From: JAHIKV01 sp963733145
Lineage (GTDB): Bacteria; Planctomycetota; Planctomycetia; Pirellulales; Thermoguttaceae
Assembly: GCA_963733145.1 (NCBI GenBank)
Contig: CAVTCJ010000005.1
Span: 310,001-374,000, forward strand
Length of the DNA stretch: 64,000 bases
Direction of reading: 5' to 3'
Shown here: piece by piece, positions 1-8,714 of the stretch
Position numbering within the stretch: the stretch's first letter is position 1
How the letters are laid out: each line of letters opens with the position of its first letter
The notes under the pieces: model-generated
What the model saw: the letters and a program-made list of their open reading frames with translations, nothing else
Told to the model about the DNA's origin: nothing
Databases searched by the model: none
Program-made: the position numbers and the translations under genes

Positions 1-843
1 ACCACCGCCATGACCGGCCTGCAAGAGCACCCTGGCACCGGCCGCAAGCTCGGCCACGAGCCGACCAACCGGATCGTGTTCGAGGACCTGGCCCGATCGC
101 TGGGAGTGCGGAACGTCCACGTCGTCGATCCGATGAAAGAGGGCGCGCAGTTCGAGAAAGACCTCCGCGCCGCGCTGGCCGGCGACGAGTTGAGCTTGTT
201 CATCGTTCGCCGCCCCTGCATCCTCGCCGCCGGAAAGATCAAGCAGCGCGAGAAGGAGCAGGCGGAATGCGAAGCGGTGAAAGGTGAAGAGGGCGAGGAA
301 AAGGTTGAGGCTGGCGTGGTAAAGACCGAAAGCCTGGCTCAGAGGGCTGGCCGCTTCAGCGGCCAGTCGAACGGCCCGTTGAGCGTCGTGATCGCCGGCC
401 TCGGCGGGCAGGGCGTGCTGAAGGCCTCCGACATTTTGGCCGACGCCGCTTTTCTATCCGGCTACGACGTGAAGAAGTCGGAAATCCACGGCATGAGCCA
501 GCGCGGCGGCTCGGTGGCCAGCGACGTCCGCTTCGGCCGCGACGTGCATAGCCCCATGATTCCGCCGGGCGAGGCCGATTTCCTCGTCGTGCTGGCCGAT
601 GACCAGGTGGAGAATAACCGGCCGCGGTTGCGCGAAGGGGGCGTGCTGATCGAGCCGCAGAGCATCGACGCCGACGTGCTGCCCAACCGCCGCAGCGGCA
701 ACGTCGCCATCCTCGGTGCGCTCAGCCGCCACCTGGAGATCGCGCCCGAGGTCTGGCGCGAAGCCATTCGGCGCAACCTGAAACCCAAGCTGCACGAGGA
801 TAATTTTCGCGCCTTCGAGATCGGCCGTGACGGCGCCAAATAA
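1..843 (+). CDS. Indolepyruvate:ferredoxin oxidoreductase, fused alpha/beta subunits (5' truncated by window)
   Basis: The reading frame is open from base 1, so the gene starts outside the window. The first residues (TTAMTGLQEHPGTG) match the end of the thiamine-diphosphate-binding domain of the IorA alpha subunit. A charged linker follows at about residues 80-120. From about residue 125 an IorB-type (POR gamma) domain begins, with the glycine-rich motif IAGLGGQGVLKASDIL and the segment SEIHGMSQRGGSV. In the family the complex oxidatively decarboxylates aryl pyruvates to aryl-acetyl-CoA and reduces ferredoxin in the cytoplasm. A single-chain alpha-beta arrangement is inferred because both parts lie in one frame without a stop. 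The DUF1080 gene starts 9 bases after the stop. Confidence 0.85.
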   Translation, partial: TTAMTGLQEHPGTGRKLGHEPTNRIVFEDLARSLGVRNVHVVDPMKEGAQFEKDLRAALAGDELSLFIVRRPCILAAGKIKQREKEQAECEAVKGEEGEEKVEAGVVKTESLAQRAGRFSGQSNGPLSVVIAGLGGQGVLKASDILADAAFLSGYDVKKSEIHGMSQRGGSVASDVRFGRDVHSPMIPPGEADFLVVLADDQVENNRPRLREGGVLIEPQSIDADVLPNRRSGNVAILGALSRHLEIAPEVWREAIRRNLKPKLHEDNFRAFEIGRDGAK

Positions 844-852
844 TATCGAACC

Positions 853-1566
853 ATGAAAACGCTGCTCTCGATGATTCCGCTGTTTCTGCTGTGCATTGCG
901 GTTTGCGGTCCGCTCCGGGCGGCCGACAACACGCCCCCGCCCGGGTTCACCGCGCTGTTCAACGGCCGCGACCTGACCGGCTGGAAGGGGCTGCTCCAGC
1001 CGCCGCTGGACAACCCGGCCCGTCGGGCGAAACTCACTCCGGCCGAGCATGCCAAGGCCCAACGCGAGGCCGACGAGGTGATGCGTAAAGGCTGGCGGGT
1101 CGAGAACGGCGCCCTGGTTTTCAACGGCCACGGACGCAGCCTTTGCACGGTCAAGGATTACGGCGACTTCGAGTTGCTGGTCGATTGGAAGATCGAGCCC
1201 CGCGGGGACAGCGGCATCTATCTCCGCGGCGCGCCGCAGGTGCAGATTTGGGACCCCTTCACGAAGCCCACCAAATACGGCAGCGAAGTCGGCTCCGGCG
1301 GGCTGTACAACAACCAGAAAAACCCCTCCAAGCCGCTGGTTGTCGCCGATCGGCCCGTCGGCCGGTGGAACACGTTTCGCATCAAGATGGTCGGCAACCG
1401 CGTCAGCGTCTGGCTCAACGGGAATCTGGTCACCGACAACGTGCGGATGGAAAACTACTGGCAGCGCGACAAGCCGATCTATCCCACCGGCCAAATCGAA
1501 CTGCAAAACCACGGCAGCACGCTGTGGTTCAAGAACATCTTCATCCGCGAGATTCCGCGAAAGTAG
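853..1566 (+). CDS. Secreted DUF1080 (3-keto-disaccharide hydrolase-like) protein
   Basis: This 237-residue protein begins with a clear signal peptide (about residues 1-23, ending ...PLRAA). The rest is one DUF1080 domain of the concanavalin-like beta-sandwich fold. Diagnostic segments are GFTALFNGRDLTGWKG near the N-terminus, the central RGDSGIYLRGAPQVQIWDP, and the C-terminal PTGQIELQNHGSTLWFKNIF. The family is greatly expanded in planctomycetes and is linked to extracytoplasmic glycoside breakdown, so a periplasmic or surface sugar-related role is likely. Substrate cannot be read from sequence. The 9-bp gap to the oxidoreductase gene suggests co-transcription, although the functions are not obviously linked. 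Confidence 0.88.
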   Translation: MKTLLSMIPLFLLCIAVCGPLRAADNTPPPGFTALFNGRDLTGWKGLLQPPLDNPARRAKLTPAEHAKAQREADEVMRKGWRVENGALVFNGHGRSLCTVKDYGDFELLVDWKIEPRGDSGIYLRGAPQVQIWDPFTKPTKYGSEVGSGGLYNNQKNPSKPLVVADRPVGRWNTFRIKMVGNRVSVWLNGNLVTDNVRMENYWQRDKPIYPTGQIELQNHGSTLWFKNIFIREIPRK

Positions 1567-1580
1567 GACAGCCGAGCATC

Positions 1581-1792
1581 CTCGTTCCCATGCTCCGCAT
1601 GGGAACGAGGTGGGAACTGTAGGACAGGTTTGCTATTCGTCCCACATTTTGGACGTAACCGCTCACAGGGGACTGTCCCCCTGGGGCGGCGGGAGGGGGA
1701 CAGGTCCATGTTTTCGGCCCATGGTTTCTTGGTGAAATCACGTTTTTCCGCCGAAAAATGGACCAGTCCCCTACCGCCCCGTGAACGCTTGC
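1581..1792. repeat. Intergenic palindromic repeats: REP-like hairpin plus a copy of the two-module GGGACTGTCCC element
   Basis: Bases 1581-1610 form a hairpin of the CTCGTTCCCATGC / GCATGGGAACGAG type, a family that recurs at 4133-4362, 11750-11816 and 56309-56453. Bases 1655-1792 match the second module of an element seen in full at 40563 and 54432: a GGGACAGGTCCATGTTTTC arm and an inverted GAAAAATGGACCAGTCCC arm ending near a GTGAAC terminus. No gene is seen between the DUF1080 stop and the convergent zinc-ribbon gene, so the hairpins may also terminate transcription. Confidence 0.8.
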
Positions 1793-1819
1793 TTTTGGAC
1801 TCTCTAGTGTCGCGGGGCC

Positions 1820-3088
1820 TCAGAACGGGGTCGGCGGCCGCGAAAACGCGCCGCGACTGTTCTGAGCTTTCTTCAACATATTCAGGACGTCGCTGTTCCG
1901 CCACGTTGCTTCGCAACGCAATTCATTTCCATTTTGCGAGATTTTTATCGGGGAAAGAATCGGCTCGATCTCCTTCTTTTTTTCCGGCGGCGTCATCGAG
2001 GTCATCATGCTAATGAAGCCGTCGATCGCCTTCTTGCAGTCGGCGGCTTCGTTGGGATTGTCGAAGCCGGCGGTCAAAGCGAGCCGGAACGACGAGCCGA
2101 CCGAGACCCGGCCGGAAAACCACTTGACCGTAAAGGGCACGTTAGGGTTGGCCAAGTTTACGCCGGCCACGTACAGGCTGCTGCCGGAGAGGGAACTGAT
2201 CGCGGCCTGGAGGTTCGCGTCGAGCTTCGCCCGCTCCTTGCGCTCACGGCGGTCCAGGGCCGCTTTGAGCATCTCTTCACCTGGGACAACGCAAAATGTC
2301 CGTTCGCCCGTCTTGGCAAAAACCATCGGCGGCGTGCCGAATGGTCTATTGAGAACCGCGTACTCTACATTGCGATAGGTCTTGGTTTGCTGCTGTTGCC
2401 GCTGGTCTCGAAGAGCCTTCGGCAACAGATCGCTCAGAGGACGGTCCCTTTTCAGCCGGATGACGGCCACGGAATTGTCCTTTCGGCCCGCGGAACTGTC
2501 GGCAATAAATATTTCGCTGACGTCATCGGGGCCGACATTGCCCTCAAATTGCGGCGACTGCTTTTCAAGCTGCTTCCGGATTTCGGGGTACACATCGCTA
2601 TTCCGCAGATCGTCCAGATTGACGTAAGCGACGAATTGAGTGTTCTCGGGAATGAAATAGTACGGTGGCCAATCCGAGCCGCCGAACGACAGGTTCATCA
2701 CCAACAGCACCAGCAAAAAGACCACAACCAACGCAACGGCGACTCCTCCGCCCAGCTTGAGAACAAACGAACTGGGCCACTTCTTTTTGTGCGAACTCTT
2801 CGATCGCAAGGGGCTATAGCTCGGCCCGACAACGGCGGGAAATTCCGCGTCCGAGAAATTATCCGATGGCAAGGGGGGCAGCTCGTCCAATAAGCTCGCC
2901 ATTGCCGGGTTGTCTCCGATCATCGGGATCGGTTTGGCGGGCGCGGCGGCCGGCTTCGGCGCAACTGCCGCCTGCGCGGCAATCGTGAACACCTGCCCGC
3001 ACGACGAGGTCTTGCACCGGGCCTGCTTGCCCGTTAGGGAATCGGAGACTACGTACTTCTTCCGGCACTTGGGACAAAGGATTTCCAT
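1820..3088 (-). CDS. MJ0042-type zinc-ribbon membrane protein, function unknown
   Basis: The start at 3088 (MEILCPKCRKKY) is preferred over the longer frame beginning at 3139. It places the zinc ribbon at the N-terminus and is preceded by an AAAGGA ribosome site. The protein is about 422 residues. Cysteines at positions 5, 8, 25 and 30 (CPKC...CKTSSC) form the zinc ribbon. A Pro/Ala-rich linker follows, then a transmembrane helix near residues 120-140 (LGGGVAVALVVVFLLVLLVM) and a long extracytoplasmic domain with no fold I recognise. This arrangement, with cytoplasmic zinc ribbon, single helix and external domain, is common in planctomycete hypothetical proteins. No function can be assigned. 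Confidence 0.8.
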   Translation of the reverse strand: MEILCPKCRKKYVVSDSLTGKQARCKTSSCGQVFTIAAQAAVAPKPAAAPAKPIPMIGDNPAMASLLDELPPLPSDNFSDAEFPAVVGPSYSPLRSKSSHKKKWPSSFVLKLGGGVAVALVVVFLLVLLVMNLSFGGSDWPPYYFIPENTQFVAYVNLDDLRNSDVYPEIRKQLEKQSPQFEGNVGPDDVSEIFIADSSAGRKDNSVAVIRLKRDRPLSDLLPKALRDQRQQQQTKTYRNVEYAVLNRPFGTPPMVFAKTGERTFCVVPGEEMLKAALDRRERKERAKLDANLQAAISSLSGSSLYVAGVNLANPNVPFTVKWFSGRVSVGSSFRLALTAGFDNPNEAADCKKAIDGFISMMTSMTPPEKKKEIEPILSPIKISQNGNELRCEATWRNSDVLNMLKKAQNSRGAFSRPPTPF

Positions 3089-3285
3089 GAACAGTCCTTT
3101 CCGGGCACCGATATACGCTGAAAACGAAGAAAAGTCCAAGCGTTGCCGCGTATTCCAGAAATGGGCTACGGGGACGCCTGTCCAGACGTTCTACCCAAAG
3201 AGACCCTATCTTACCCCCCTCGCAATCGGAAGTCAACCAGCCCGCAAGAACAAGGTCAGGCGATTCTGCCACCGATGGAGCGCTG

Positions 3286-3966
3286 CTAATCGGCCAGCAG
3301 GCCGTCGATCATCGACTGGGCCTCGTCGGCCGCGTTCATTACCCGGACGTACCACAGCGATACGCTCAGGCCGGCTTCGTCGAGCACCTCCTCGGGAAAA
3401 CAAGCCATCACGCTGGCGGCGATCCGGGCGTTGAGGTCCGGGTTCGGACTGGACGCCGAGAATGGCGTCTGGAACTTGGCGGCGGAGCGGTCGGCGGGAT
3501 GCCGCTCCCAATGCGTCTCCGGCGCCTCGATTTTTTCCAGCAACAGGTCGGTGCAGCGTTCGGCGTGGCGGCGGAGGCGGTTCAGTTCGATCGCCGCCTG
3601 GGCGTCGATCTGCGGAACGTGGAGCAGCAGCGACAGTGCCCGGTTCCGGGCCTCGGCGTGTCCGAGCATCACGCTCCGCGCGATCGGCTCGGCCTCATCC
3701 CCGCCGCGGCGCCGATCGTAGATCGCCAGCACCGCATTCCACACCCGGGCGAGAATCTCGCCGGCGAGAATCTCCTCAACGGTGCCCCGCACCTGCGGGC
3801 CGAAGACCTCCTCCTTGAAGGTCCGCGCCGAGCGGTCCAGGCGGATTTTCGAGAAGGTCCAATACTGTTCGAGGCACTCGGCCGGGATCGGGCGGTCGCC
3901 TTCAGTCAGCGCCGCGGAGTGTTCGGCGACCATTCCGGCCAGTTCGACAAGCTCGCGTGCGTGCAT
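3286..3966 (-). CDS. Hypothetical helical protein
   Basis: An uninterrupted frame runs to 3286. A TTG at 3996 gives a longer form, but the ATG at 3966 (MHARELVELAGMVAEHSAAL) is the first ATG and is used here, giving 226 residues. The sequence is rich in Ala, Arg and Glu, predicted mostly helical, with no signal peptide or membrane segment. It contains RNRALSLLLHVPQIDAQAAIELNRL and a C-terminal SLWYVRVMNAADEAQSMIDG. I recognise no domain. It lies between the zinc-ribbon gene and a 430-bp repeat-filled gap. Confidence 0.65.
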   Translation of the reverse strand: MHARELVELAGMVAEHSAALTEGDRPIPAECLEQYWTFSKIRLDRSARTFKEEVFGPQVRGTVEEILAGEILARVWNAVLAIYDRRRGGDEAEPIARSVMLGHAEARNRALSLLLHVPQIDAQAAIELNRLRRHAERCTDLLLEKIEAPETHWERHPADRSAAKFQTPFSASSPNPDLNARIAASVMACFPEEVLDEAGLSVSLWYVRVMNAADEAQSMIDGLLAD

Positions 3967-4132
3967 GGGTGCCAGAAGGTGCAAAGCCCGTTCCAAAGAC
4001 CGTGAAAAACAGGACTGCGGTGGGGGGATTGCCGTAAGATATTGCTGGCCGCGTCGGTTGCGATAAGCGAAAATCCCGAAGCCGACTTGTGCCAGAAGGG
4101 GATGTTGTCTGAAAGCAACGCCCGAGCACGCC

Positions 4133-4362
4133 TATGTTCCCACTCTCCGCGTGGGAACACACTGCCCGGACGCTCCGCGTCCGTGTGGTGGCGGCACGGA
4201 CGCGGAGGAGACCCGTAGAGGGACTCCAGTCGACAATTTTCCGCTGTTTGGCGAGCGATCGCCATCCATGACTCTGTTCTCTCACGGCCTTCCCTCCTGT
4301 AGTGGCGGGACGGACGCGGAGCGTCCGGGCAGTGCGTTCCCATGCGGAACATGGGAACGAGG
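4133..4362. repeat. Long inverted repeat of the GTTCCCA...TGGGAAC / CGGACGCTCCGCGTCCG family
   Basis: The gap 3967-4394 between metG and the hypothetical gene holds no convincing gene. Its bulk is an inverted repeat. The left arm reads GTTCCCACTCTCCGCGTGGG then CGGACGCTCCGCGTCCG, and the right arm carries the complementary order, ending with GCATGGGAACGAGG-like bases. Related copies are at 1581, 11750 and 56309. Confidence 0.75.
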
Positions 4363-4394
4363 GGGCATTTAGGTGCGTTTCACGCATATACGGA

Positions 4395-6427
4395 TCAGTG
4401 TACCCTCTGCCCCGGTTTGGCGCCGCTGTCGGGCGAGAGGAGATAGACTTCGCCGCCTCCGCCGCCGGCGGCGACGATCATCCCTTCGCTGACGCCGAAC
4501 TTCATCTTTCGCGGGGCCAGGTTGGCGGCGCAGATCACCAGCCGGCCGACCAGCCCCGCCGGCTCGTACGCCCCCTTGATGCCGGCGAAGACGTTCAGCC
4601 GATTTTCGCCGCCGAGGCCGAGCGTGAGCCGGAGGAGTTTCTTCGCCCCCGGCACGTCCTCGGCCGCCAGCACCCGGGCGACGCGGAGATCGACCCGGGC
4701 GAACTCCTCGAAGCTGACGGTTTCGGCCAGCGGCTCGGCCAGCAGCGGGGCGTCGTTGTCGAAGGGGACCGTCTCCGGCGCGGCCTCCTCTTCGTCCGGC
4801 TCGGCGCTGGCGGCGACCATCGCTTCGAGCTTTTTCGGATCGACGCGCTGCATCAGGTGCTCGAACTTGTTGACTGCGACTCCTAGCAATGGTTTTTGCG
4901 ATTGATCCCAGCTTGTGATCGGATCGTTCAGTAATTCGCCCGTCTGCCGGGCCAGCCGCGGCAGAACCGGGGCCAGATAGACGACCAACTGGCGGAACAG
5001 GTTCAGCCCGACCGTACACACGTCGCGGAGCCGGTCCGCCTGGGCGGGGTCTTTGGCCAGGTTCCACGGCGCCTGCTGCTCGACGTACTGGTTGGCCCGG
5101 TCGCCGGCGGCCATGATGATCCGCATCGCCCGGGCGAAATCGCCCGCCTCATAAGCCTCGGCGATTGCCTGCCCATCGGCGGCGGCCTGGGCGAACAGCC
5201 CGCCGTCGTCGGGATATTCGGCGGCCAGCCCCGTTCGGCCGGCGAAACGGGCGGTGCGGCTGGCCAGATTCACCACGTTGCCCACCATGTCGGCGTTCAC
5301 CTTGGCGGCGAACTCGTCGAAGTTCAGGTCGATGTCGTCCACCCGCGTCGTGAGTTTCGAGGCGTAATAGTAGCGCAGGTACGCCGGATCGAGATGGTCC
5401 AGATAGGTCGTCGCCCGGATGAAGGTCCCCTTGCTCTTCGACATTTTCTCGCCGCCGACGGTGAGGAAGCCGTGGATGTGTACCCGCGTGGGCAGGCTGA
5501 ACTCGGCCGCCCGCAGCATCGCCGGCCAGAAGAGCGTGTGGAAGTAGGTGATGTCTTTGCCGATGAAGTGGTGGATTTCCGTCTCCGGGCTGCGCCACCA
5601 GTCGTCGAACCGTTCGCCGTGCTTCTCGCACCACTCGGCGGTCGAGCCGATGTAGCCGATCGGGGCGTCGAACCAGACGTACCAGTAGTTGCCGGGGCTG
5701 TCGGGAATCTCGAAGCCGAAGTACGGGGCGGGCCGCGAGACGTCCCAATCGTGCAGCGGCTCGCCGAGGAAGTGCCCCTTCAGATAATTCGCTATCTCCG
5801 GTTGCAGGTGCTCGCCGCCTTGGGTCCAATCTTCGAGAAATCCGTGCAGCTTCTCGATGTTGACGAACAGGTGATCGGCTGACGCAGCTCCGGCGGGGTG
5901 TTCGAGAGCGTGCTGACCGGGTCGATCAGCTCGGTCGGCCCATAGTGGGCGCCGCACTTGTCGCAACTGTCCCCGTATTGGTTCGGCGATTGGCACTTCG
6001 GGCAGGTCCCCTTGACGAACCGGTCGGCCAGGAAGGTGCCGGCCTGGGCGTCGTAGAGCTGGGTCACTTCGCGTTGTTCGATCAAATTGGCCTTTCGCAA
6101 CGCGGTCCAAATCTCGACGCAAACCGCGCGGGTGGCCGAACTGTTGGTGCTGCCGTAGTGGTCGAACTCGATGTCGAAGCCCGCAAAGTCGGCGACGTGG
6201 GCCTGTCTCATCCGGGCGATTAGCTCCTCCTCGCCCAAACCCTCCTGCCGGGCGCGGATCATAATGGCCGTGCCGTGCGTGTCGTCGGCGCAGATGTAGA
6301 CGCACCTCCGCCCGCGAAGTTTCTGGAAGCGGACCCAAATATCGGTCTGCAAATACTCGACCAGATGGCCGATGTGGATGTGTCCGTTGGCGTAAGGCAG
6401 CGCGCTGGTAACGAGGATCCGCCGCAT
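4395..6427 (-). CDS. metG: Methionyl-tRNA synthetase (one frameshift near 5882)
   Basis: This enzyme charges tRNA-Met with methionine in the cytoplasm. The start at 6427 (MRRILVTSALPYANGHIHIG) carries the HIGH motif. A zinc knuckle (CPKC...CDKC) follows near residue 150, and the KMSKS loop is GGEKMSKSKGTF. The C-terminal 100 residues form a Trbp111-type tRNA-binding domain (FARVDLRVARVLAAEDVPGA). Total length is about 677 residues, normal for the long MetG class. The N-terminal frame runs to ...STLSNTPPELR and continues with ADHLFVNIEKLHGFL in another frame. One base appears to be missing near 5882. All catalytic motifs are present on both sides and the gene is essential, so I read this as a sequence error rather than a pseudogene. 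Confidence 0.93.
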
Positions 6428-6452
6428 GATTGTGCTCCGGGTAATCTAAGCG

Positions 6453-6587
6453 GTCGTCCAAAAACAACTTGTAGCACAGCCGCCCCGGCTGTGCGAATCG
6501 CCCTGGACAGCCGGGGGCGGCTGTGCGAACCGCCCAGGACAGCCGGGGGCGGCTGTCCTGCATATACCGAAGTTGTTTTTGGACGAC
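6453..6587. repeat. MITE-like element, GTCGTCCAAAAACAACTT terminal inverted repeats (copy 1)
   Basis: Bases 6453-6470 read GTCGTCCAAAAACAACTT, and the reverse complement closes the element at 6570-6587. The interior consists of inverted GCCGCCCCGGCTGTGCGAA / GGACAGCCGGGGGCGGCTGT arms. No ORF is carried. A second copy lies at 36234-36340 and a diverged one at 10152-10252. The element sits just upstream of metG. Confidence 0.85.
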
Positions 6588-6637
6588 AACTAATGTGGAG
6601 GGGGCATTGTAGAGAATAAGTCACGCCGAGGCAAGGC

Positions 6638-6667
6638 TTTACATGCCGCCTCCCCGAATGGTAGAAT
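6638..6667 (+). promoter_or_regulatory. Sigma-70-type promoter of the first DUF433/DUF5615 pair
   Basis: A -35 box TTTACA at 6638-6643 and a -10 box TAGAAT at 6662-6667 are separated by 18 bases, 19 bases before the ATG at 6687. The same -35 context (GGCAAGGCTTTACA) with 18-base spacing recurs before the gene at 7471. Confidence 0.6.
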
Positions 6668-6686
6668 AGATTGAAAGGACCAAGTC

Positions 6687-7019
6687 ATGCAGATTTCCCT
6701 AGACCAGCACATCGAAGCGAATCCAACCGTCCGGGGTGGCAAGCCGTGCATCGTGGGCACGCGAATCACGGTCAGCGACGTGGTGCTGATGCATCTGCGG
6801 CTCGGGCAATCGCTGGAACAAATCGCCGGCCACTACGACCTCTCCCTCTCTGCATTGTACGCCGCGATGACGTACTACTACGACCACAAGTCCGAGATCG
6901 ACCGGAAAATGGAAGAGGAAGACGCCGAAATCAGGGCGGCAAGAGAATCGCAACCCTCACTGCTGAAATCCAAGCTCAGGACGTTACGCGGTGGCCGAGA
7001 AGATTCGCTTCCATCTTGA
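6687..7019 (+). CDS. DUF433 domain antitoxin-like protein
   Basis: This 110-residue protein has the DUF433 signature: NPTVRGGKPCIVGTRITVSD, then HLRLGQSLEQIAGHYDLS and MTYYYDHKSEIDRKMEEE. DUF433 proteins carry a winged-helix-like fold and are predicted antitoxins paired with DUF5615 PIN-like toxins. A GAAAGGAC ribosome site lies about 7 bases before the ATG. The gene overlaps the following DUF5615 gene by 29 bases. Antitoxin function is inferred from the pairing. The DNA-binding helix suggests autoregulation of the promoter just upstream. Confidence 0.85.
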   Translation: MQISLDQHIEANPTVRGGKPCIVGTRITVSDVVLMHLRLGQSLEQIAGHYDLSLSALYAAMTYYYDHKSEIDRKMEEEDAEIRAARESQPSLLKSKLRTLRGGREDSLPS

Positions 7020-7326
7020 TGAGCATATCGACCCGGACATCGCCGCCGCGTTGCGCCGGCATGGGATTGATGTCACTACGACCGTCGAAGCGGGATTGCG
7101 GTCCACCGATGACGAGGCTCAATTCGCGTTTGCCAAATCACAGCGGCGGGTAATCGTCACCGACGACACGGATTTTATCCGGCTCGCCGCCAAACAAAGC
7201 AGCCACGCCGGCATAGTGATCTGCCGCCGTCAATCACTTACGACTCGAGAGATAATCCGTGGCTTGATACTGATTCATGAGGTGCTTACGGCCAACGAGA
7301 TTGCGGGGCAGACGGAGTATTTGTGA
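6991..7326 (+). CDS. DUF5615 PIN-like toxin candidate
   Basis: A GTG start at 6991 gives 111 residues. The protein opens with IRFHLDEHIDPDIAAALRRH, the conserved start of DUF5615, whose Asp belongs to the PIN-like acidic site. It continues with RRVIVTDDTDFIRLA, the second acidic cluster (T-D-x-D-F), and ends with HEVLTANEIAGQTEYL. The family is related to Mut7-C/PIN ribonucleases, so an RNA-cleaving toxin neutralised by the upstream DUF433 protein is the expected role. The start overlaps the DUF433 gene by 29 bases, implying translational coupling. Confidence 0.85.
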   Translation: MAEKIRFHLDEHIDPDIAAALRRHGIDVTTTVEAGLRSTDDEAQFAFAKSQRRVIVTDDTDFIRLAAKQSSHAGIVICRRQSLTTREIIRGLILIHEVLTANEIAGQTEYL

Positions 7327-7405
7327 AGCGGCGATGGAGTGAGAAATCATGGGGCAGCTTAATAGCGGGGATTTTCTTATAGCATAAGCCGGTTCCAGGC
7401 AAGGC

Positions 7406-7435
7406 TTTACAGAATCCTCGTCGGTACGGTATAAT
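7406..7435 (+). promoter_or_regulatory. Sigma-70-type promoter upstream of the 7471 gene
   Basis: A -35 box TTTACA (7406-7411), an 18-base spacer and a perfect -10 TATAAT (7430-7435) lie 35 bases before the ATG at 7471. The flanking GGCAAGGC is identical to that at 6630-6637. Confidence 0.65.
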
Positions 7436-7470
7436 TTGGCAACAATTAGGCCCTTATCAGGAGTCGACTA

Positions 7471-8433
7471 ATGCGTATCCTCGACAATCGCCGACAGGTT
7501 CGCGCAGGTCTTTCCCTTGTAGCAGCCCTACTTCTGTTGGTTGTGGGCGCAGTTATGCTGCCGCGTGTACAAGAACAAGGCGAAGCCCCATCGCTTCGCT
7601 CGGAAATCGCTTCGGCAGATACTAAGGAAGCGGATCCGGCGAAGGAGTCCGATGGATGGGGGCCGGAACGTGAAGGCTTGCGCGCCCGTCTCGTCCCCGC
7701 GCAAAAAGAGTACGTCATCGGCCAGCCGGCCAAGTTCCGCTTGGAAATGAAGAACTTCGGCAGGCACGCGCACAGGTACGATTCTCAAGGGGTAGCCGTA
7801 CGTGACACCATACGGATCAACGATCCCGACGGGAAACCGGTTCCGTACGTCGCTGGCATGTTTCAGACGGGAAGTAAGGGTGACGCCCCGTCGATTGCGC
7901 CGGGCAAGACGGTAGTCCTCTTCGATAAGCACGACTTGACCAACTACTACTTGTTCGTCAAACCCGGCTCTTACACGCTCAAGTACCGTGGGGGGAGCCC
8001 ATTTCCGCCGTCAAACACGATCACTGTAAAGATGCAGCCAGGCACGCTGCCCATGTCCATGCAGGTGCCGGCGCGGCTGATCGAGATTCTTCCAGTGGAA
8101 TGGAGCATGAGCTTGAACTGGAGGGTGTCCGAAGTGAGAGACGGGAAAATTGCTCCTCCCGGATGGGAATCGGGGGCTGGGACGTATCTGAGTTTGGTAC
8201 GTGATTGGAACAAGGAGGACGAGGGGCTGTCGGTACCCGTATGGGTAGCCGAGCGTCAACTGGCCCCGACAGGAACGACGGGGAGGACAGGGGAAGCGAT
8301 AAAGCCCGGTGAAGCCGCGGATTACCTGGGGAAAGGGGCCGACGGGTATGTCTACTGGATACTGCCCGAAAAAGCCGAAACAGCATGGCCGGACATCCGA
8401 GCAAAGATCAAGGCCGCTTTGAAGATCGAGTAA
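7471..8433 (+). CDS. Membrane-anchored hypothetical protein
   Basis: This 320-residue protein is preceded by a CAGGAG ribosome site 7 bases before the ATG. Residues 13-30 (GLSLVAALLLLVVGAVML) form an N-terminal membrane anchor or signal peptide. The rest is predicted extracytoplasmic, with beta-rich segments such as VPAQKEYVIGQPAKFRLEMK and KPGSYTLKYRGGSPFPPSN that resemble Ig-like folds by eye. I recognise no catalytic motif. It lies between two toxin-antitoxin-like pairs and has its own promoter, so it may be cargo of the same accessory patch. Function unknown. Confidence 0.75.
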   Translation: MRILDNRRQVRAGLSLVAALLLLVVGAVMLPRVQEQGEAPSLRSEIASADTKEADPAKESDGWGPEREGLRARLVPAQKEYVIGQPAKFRLEMKNFGRHAHRYDSQGVAVRDTIRINDPDGKPVPYVAGMFQTGSKGDAPSIAPGKTVVLFDKHDLTNYYLFVKPGSYTLKYRGGSPFPPSNTITVKMQPGTLPMSMQVPARLIEILPVEWSMSLNWRVSEVRDGKIAPPGWESGAGTYLSLVRDWNKEDEGLSVPVWVAERQLAPTGTTGRTGEAIKPGEAADYLGKGADGYVYWILPEKAETAWPDIRAKIKAALKIE

Positions 8434-8468
8434 AGGTAACTTACACAATCGTTTTCGGGAGGATGACG

Positions 8469-8714
8469 ATGGACTATCTAGCCCACATCACACGAGACCC
8501 AAAGGTCTGTGGCGGCGAGCCGGTAATAACGGGCACGCGTGTCACATTGCGGACGGTTCTTGCCAGTCTCGCCGAAGGCGCCACGGCTGACGAGATTCTT
8601 GCCGACTTCCCCACCCTGACAGCCGAAGACGTCCGGGCTGTTGTAGCCTTCGCGGCGGCGTCGACGGAAGAGGATCTTCCCATTTCGAGCGTCCCGGCAA
8701 TCCATGCGAATTAA
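8469..8714 (+). CDS. DUF433 domain antitoxin-like protein (second pair)
   Basis: The ATG at 8469 is chosen over the ATG at 8463 because the ribosome site GGGAGG (8457-8462) abuts the earlier one but sits 6 bases before this one. The 81-residue product carries the DUF433 core: HITRDPKVCGGEPVITGTRV, LASLAEGATADEILADFPTL and EDVRAVVAFA. It overlaps the next gene by 11 bases. It is more compact than the DUF433 protein at 6687, so the two pairs are paralogous subfamilies rather than a recent duplication. Confidence 0.85.
   Translation: MDYLAHITRDPKVCGGEPVITGTRVTLRTVLASLAEGATADEILADFPTLTAEDVRAVVAFAAASTEEDLPISSVPAIHAN

Noticed and set aside
454..1512. 352-codon open frame on the minus strand across iorB and DUF1080
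   Set aside because: It is antisense to two clear genes and its translation has the Arg/Val/Ala-rich look of a GC-rich shadow frame without any motif.
5870..5895. Programmed frameshift in metG
   Set aside because: There is no slippery sequence or downstream structure, and MetG is not known to use recoding. An indel error fits better.
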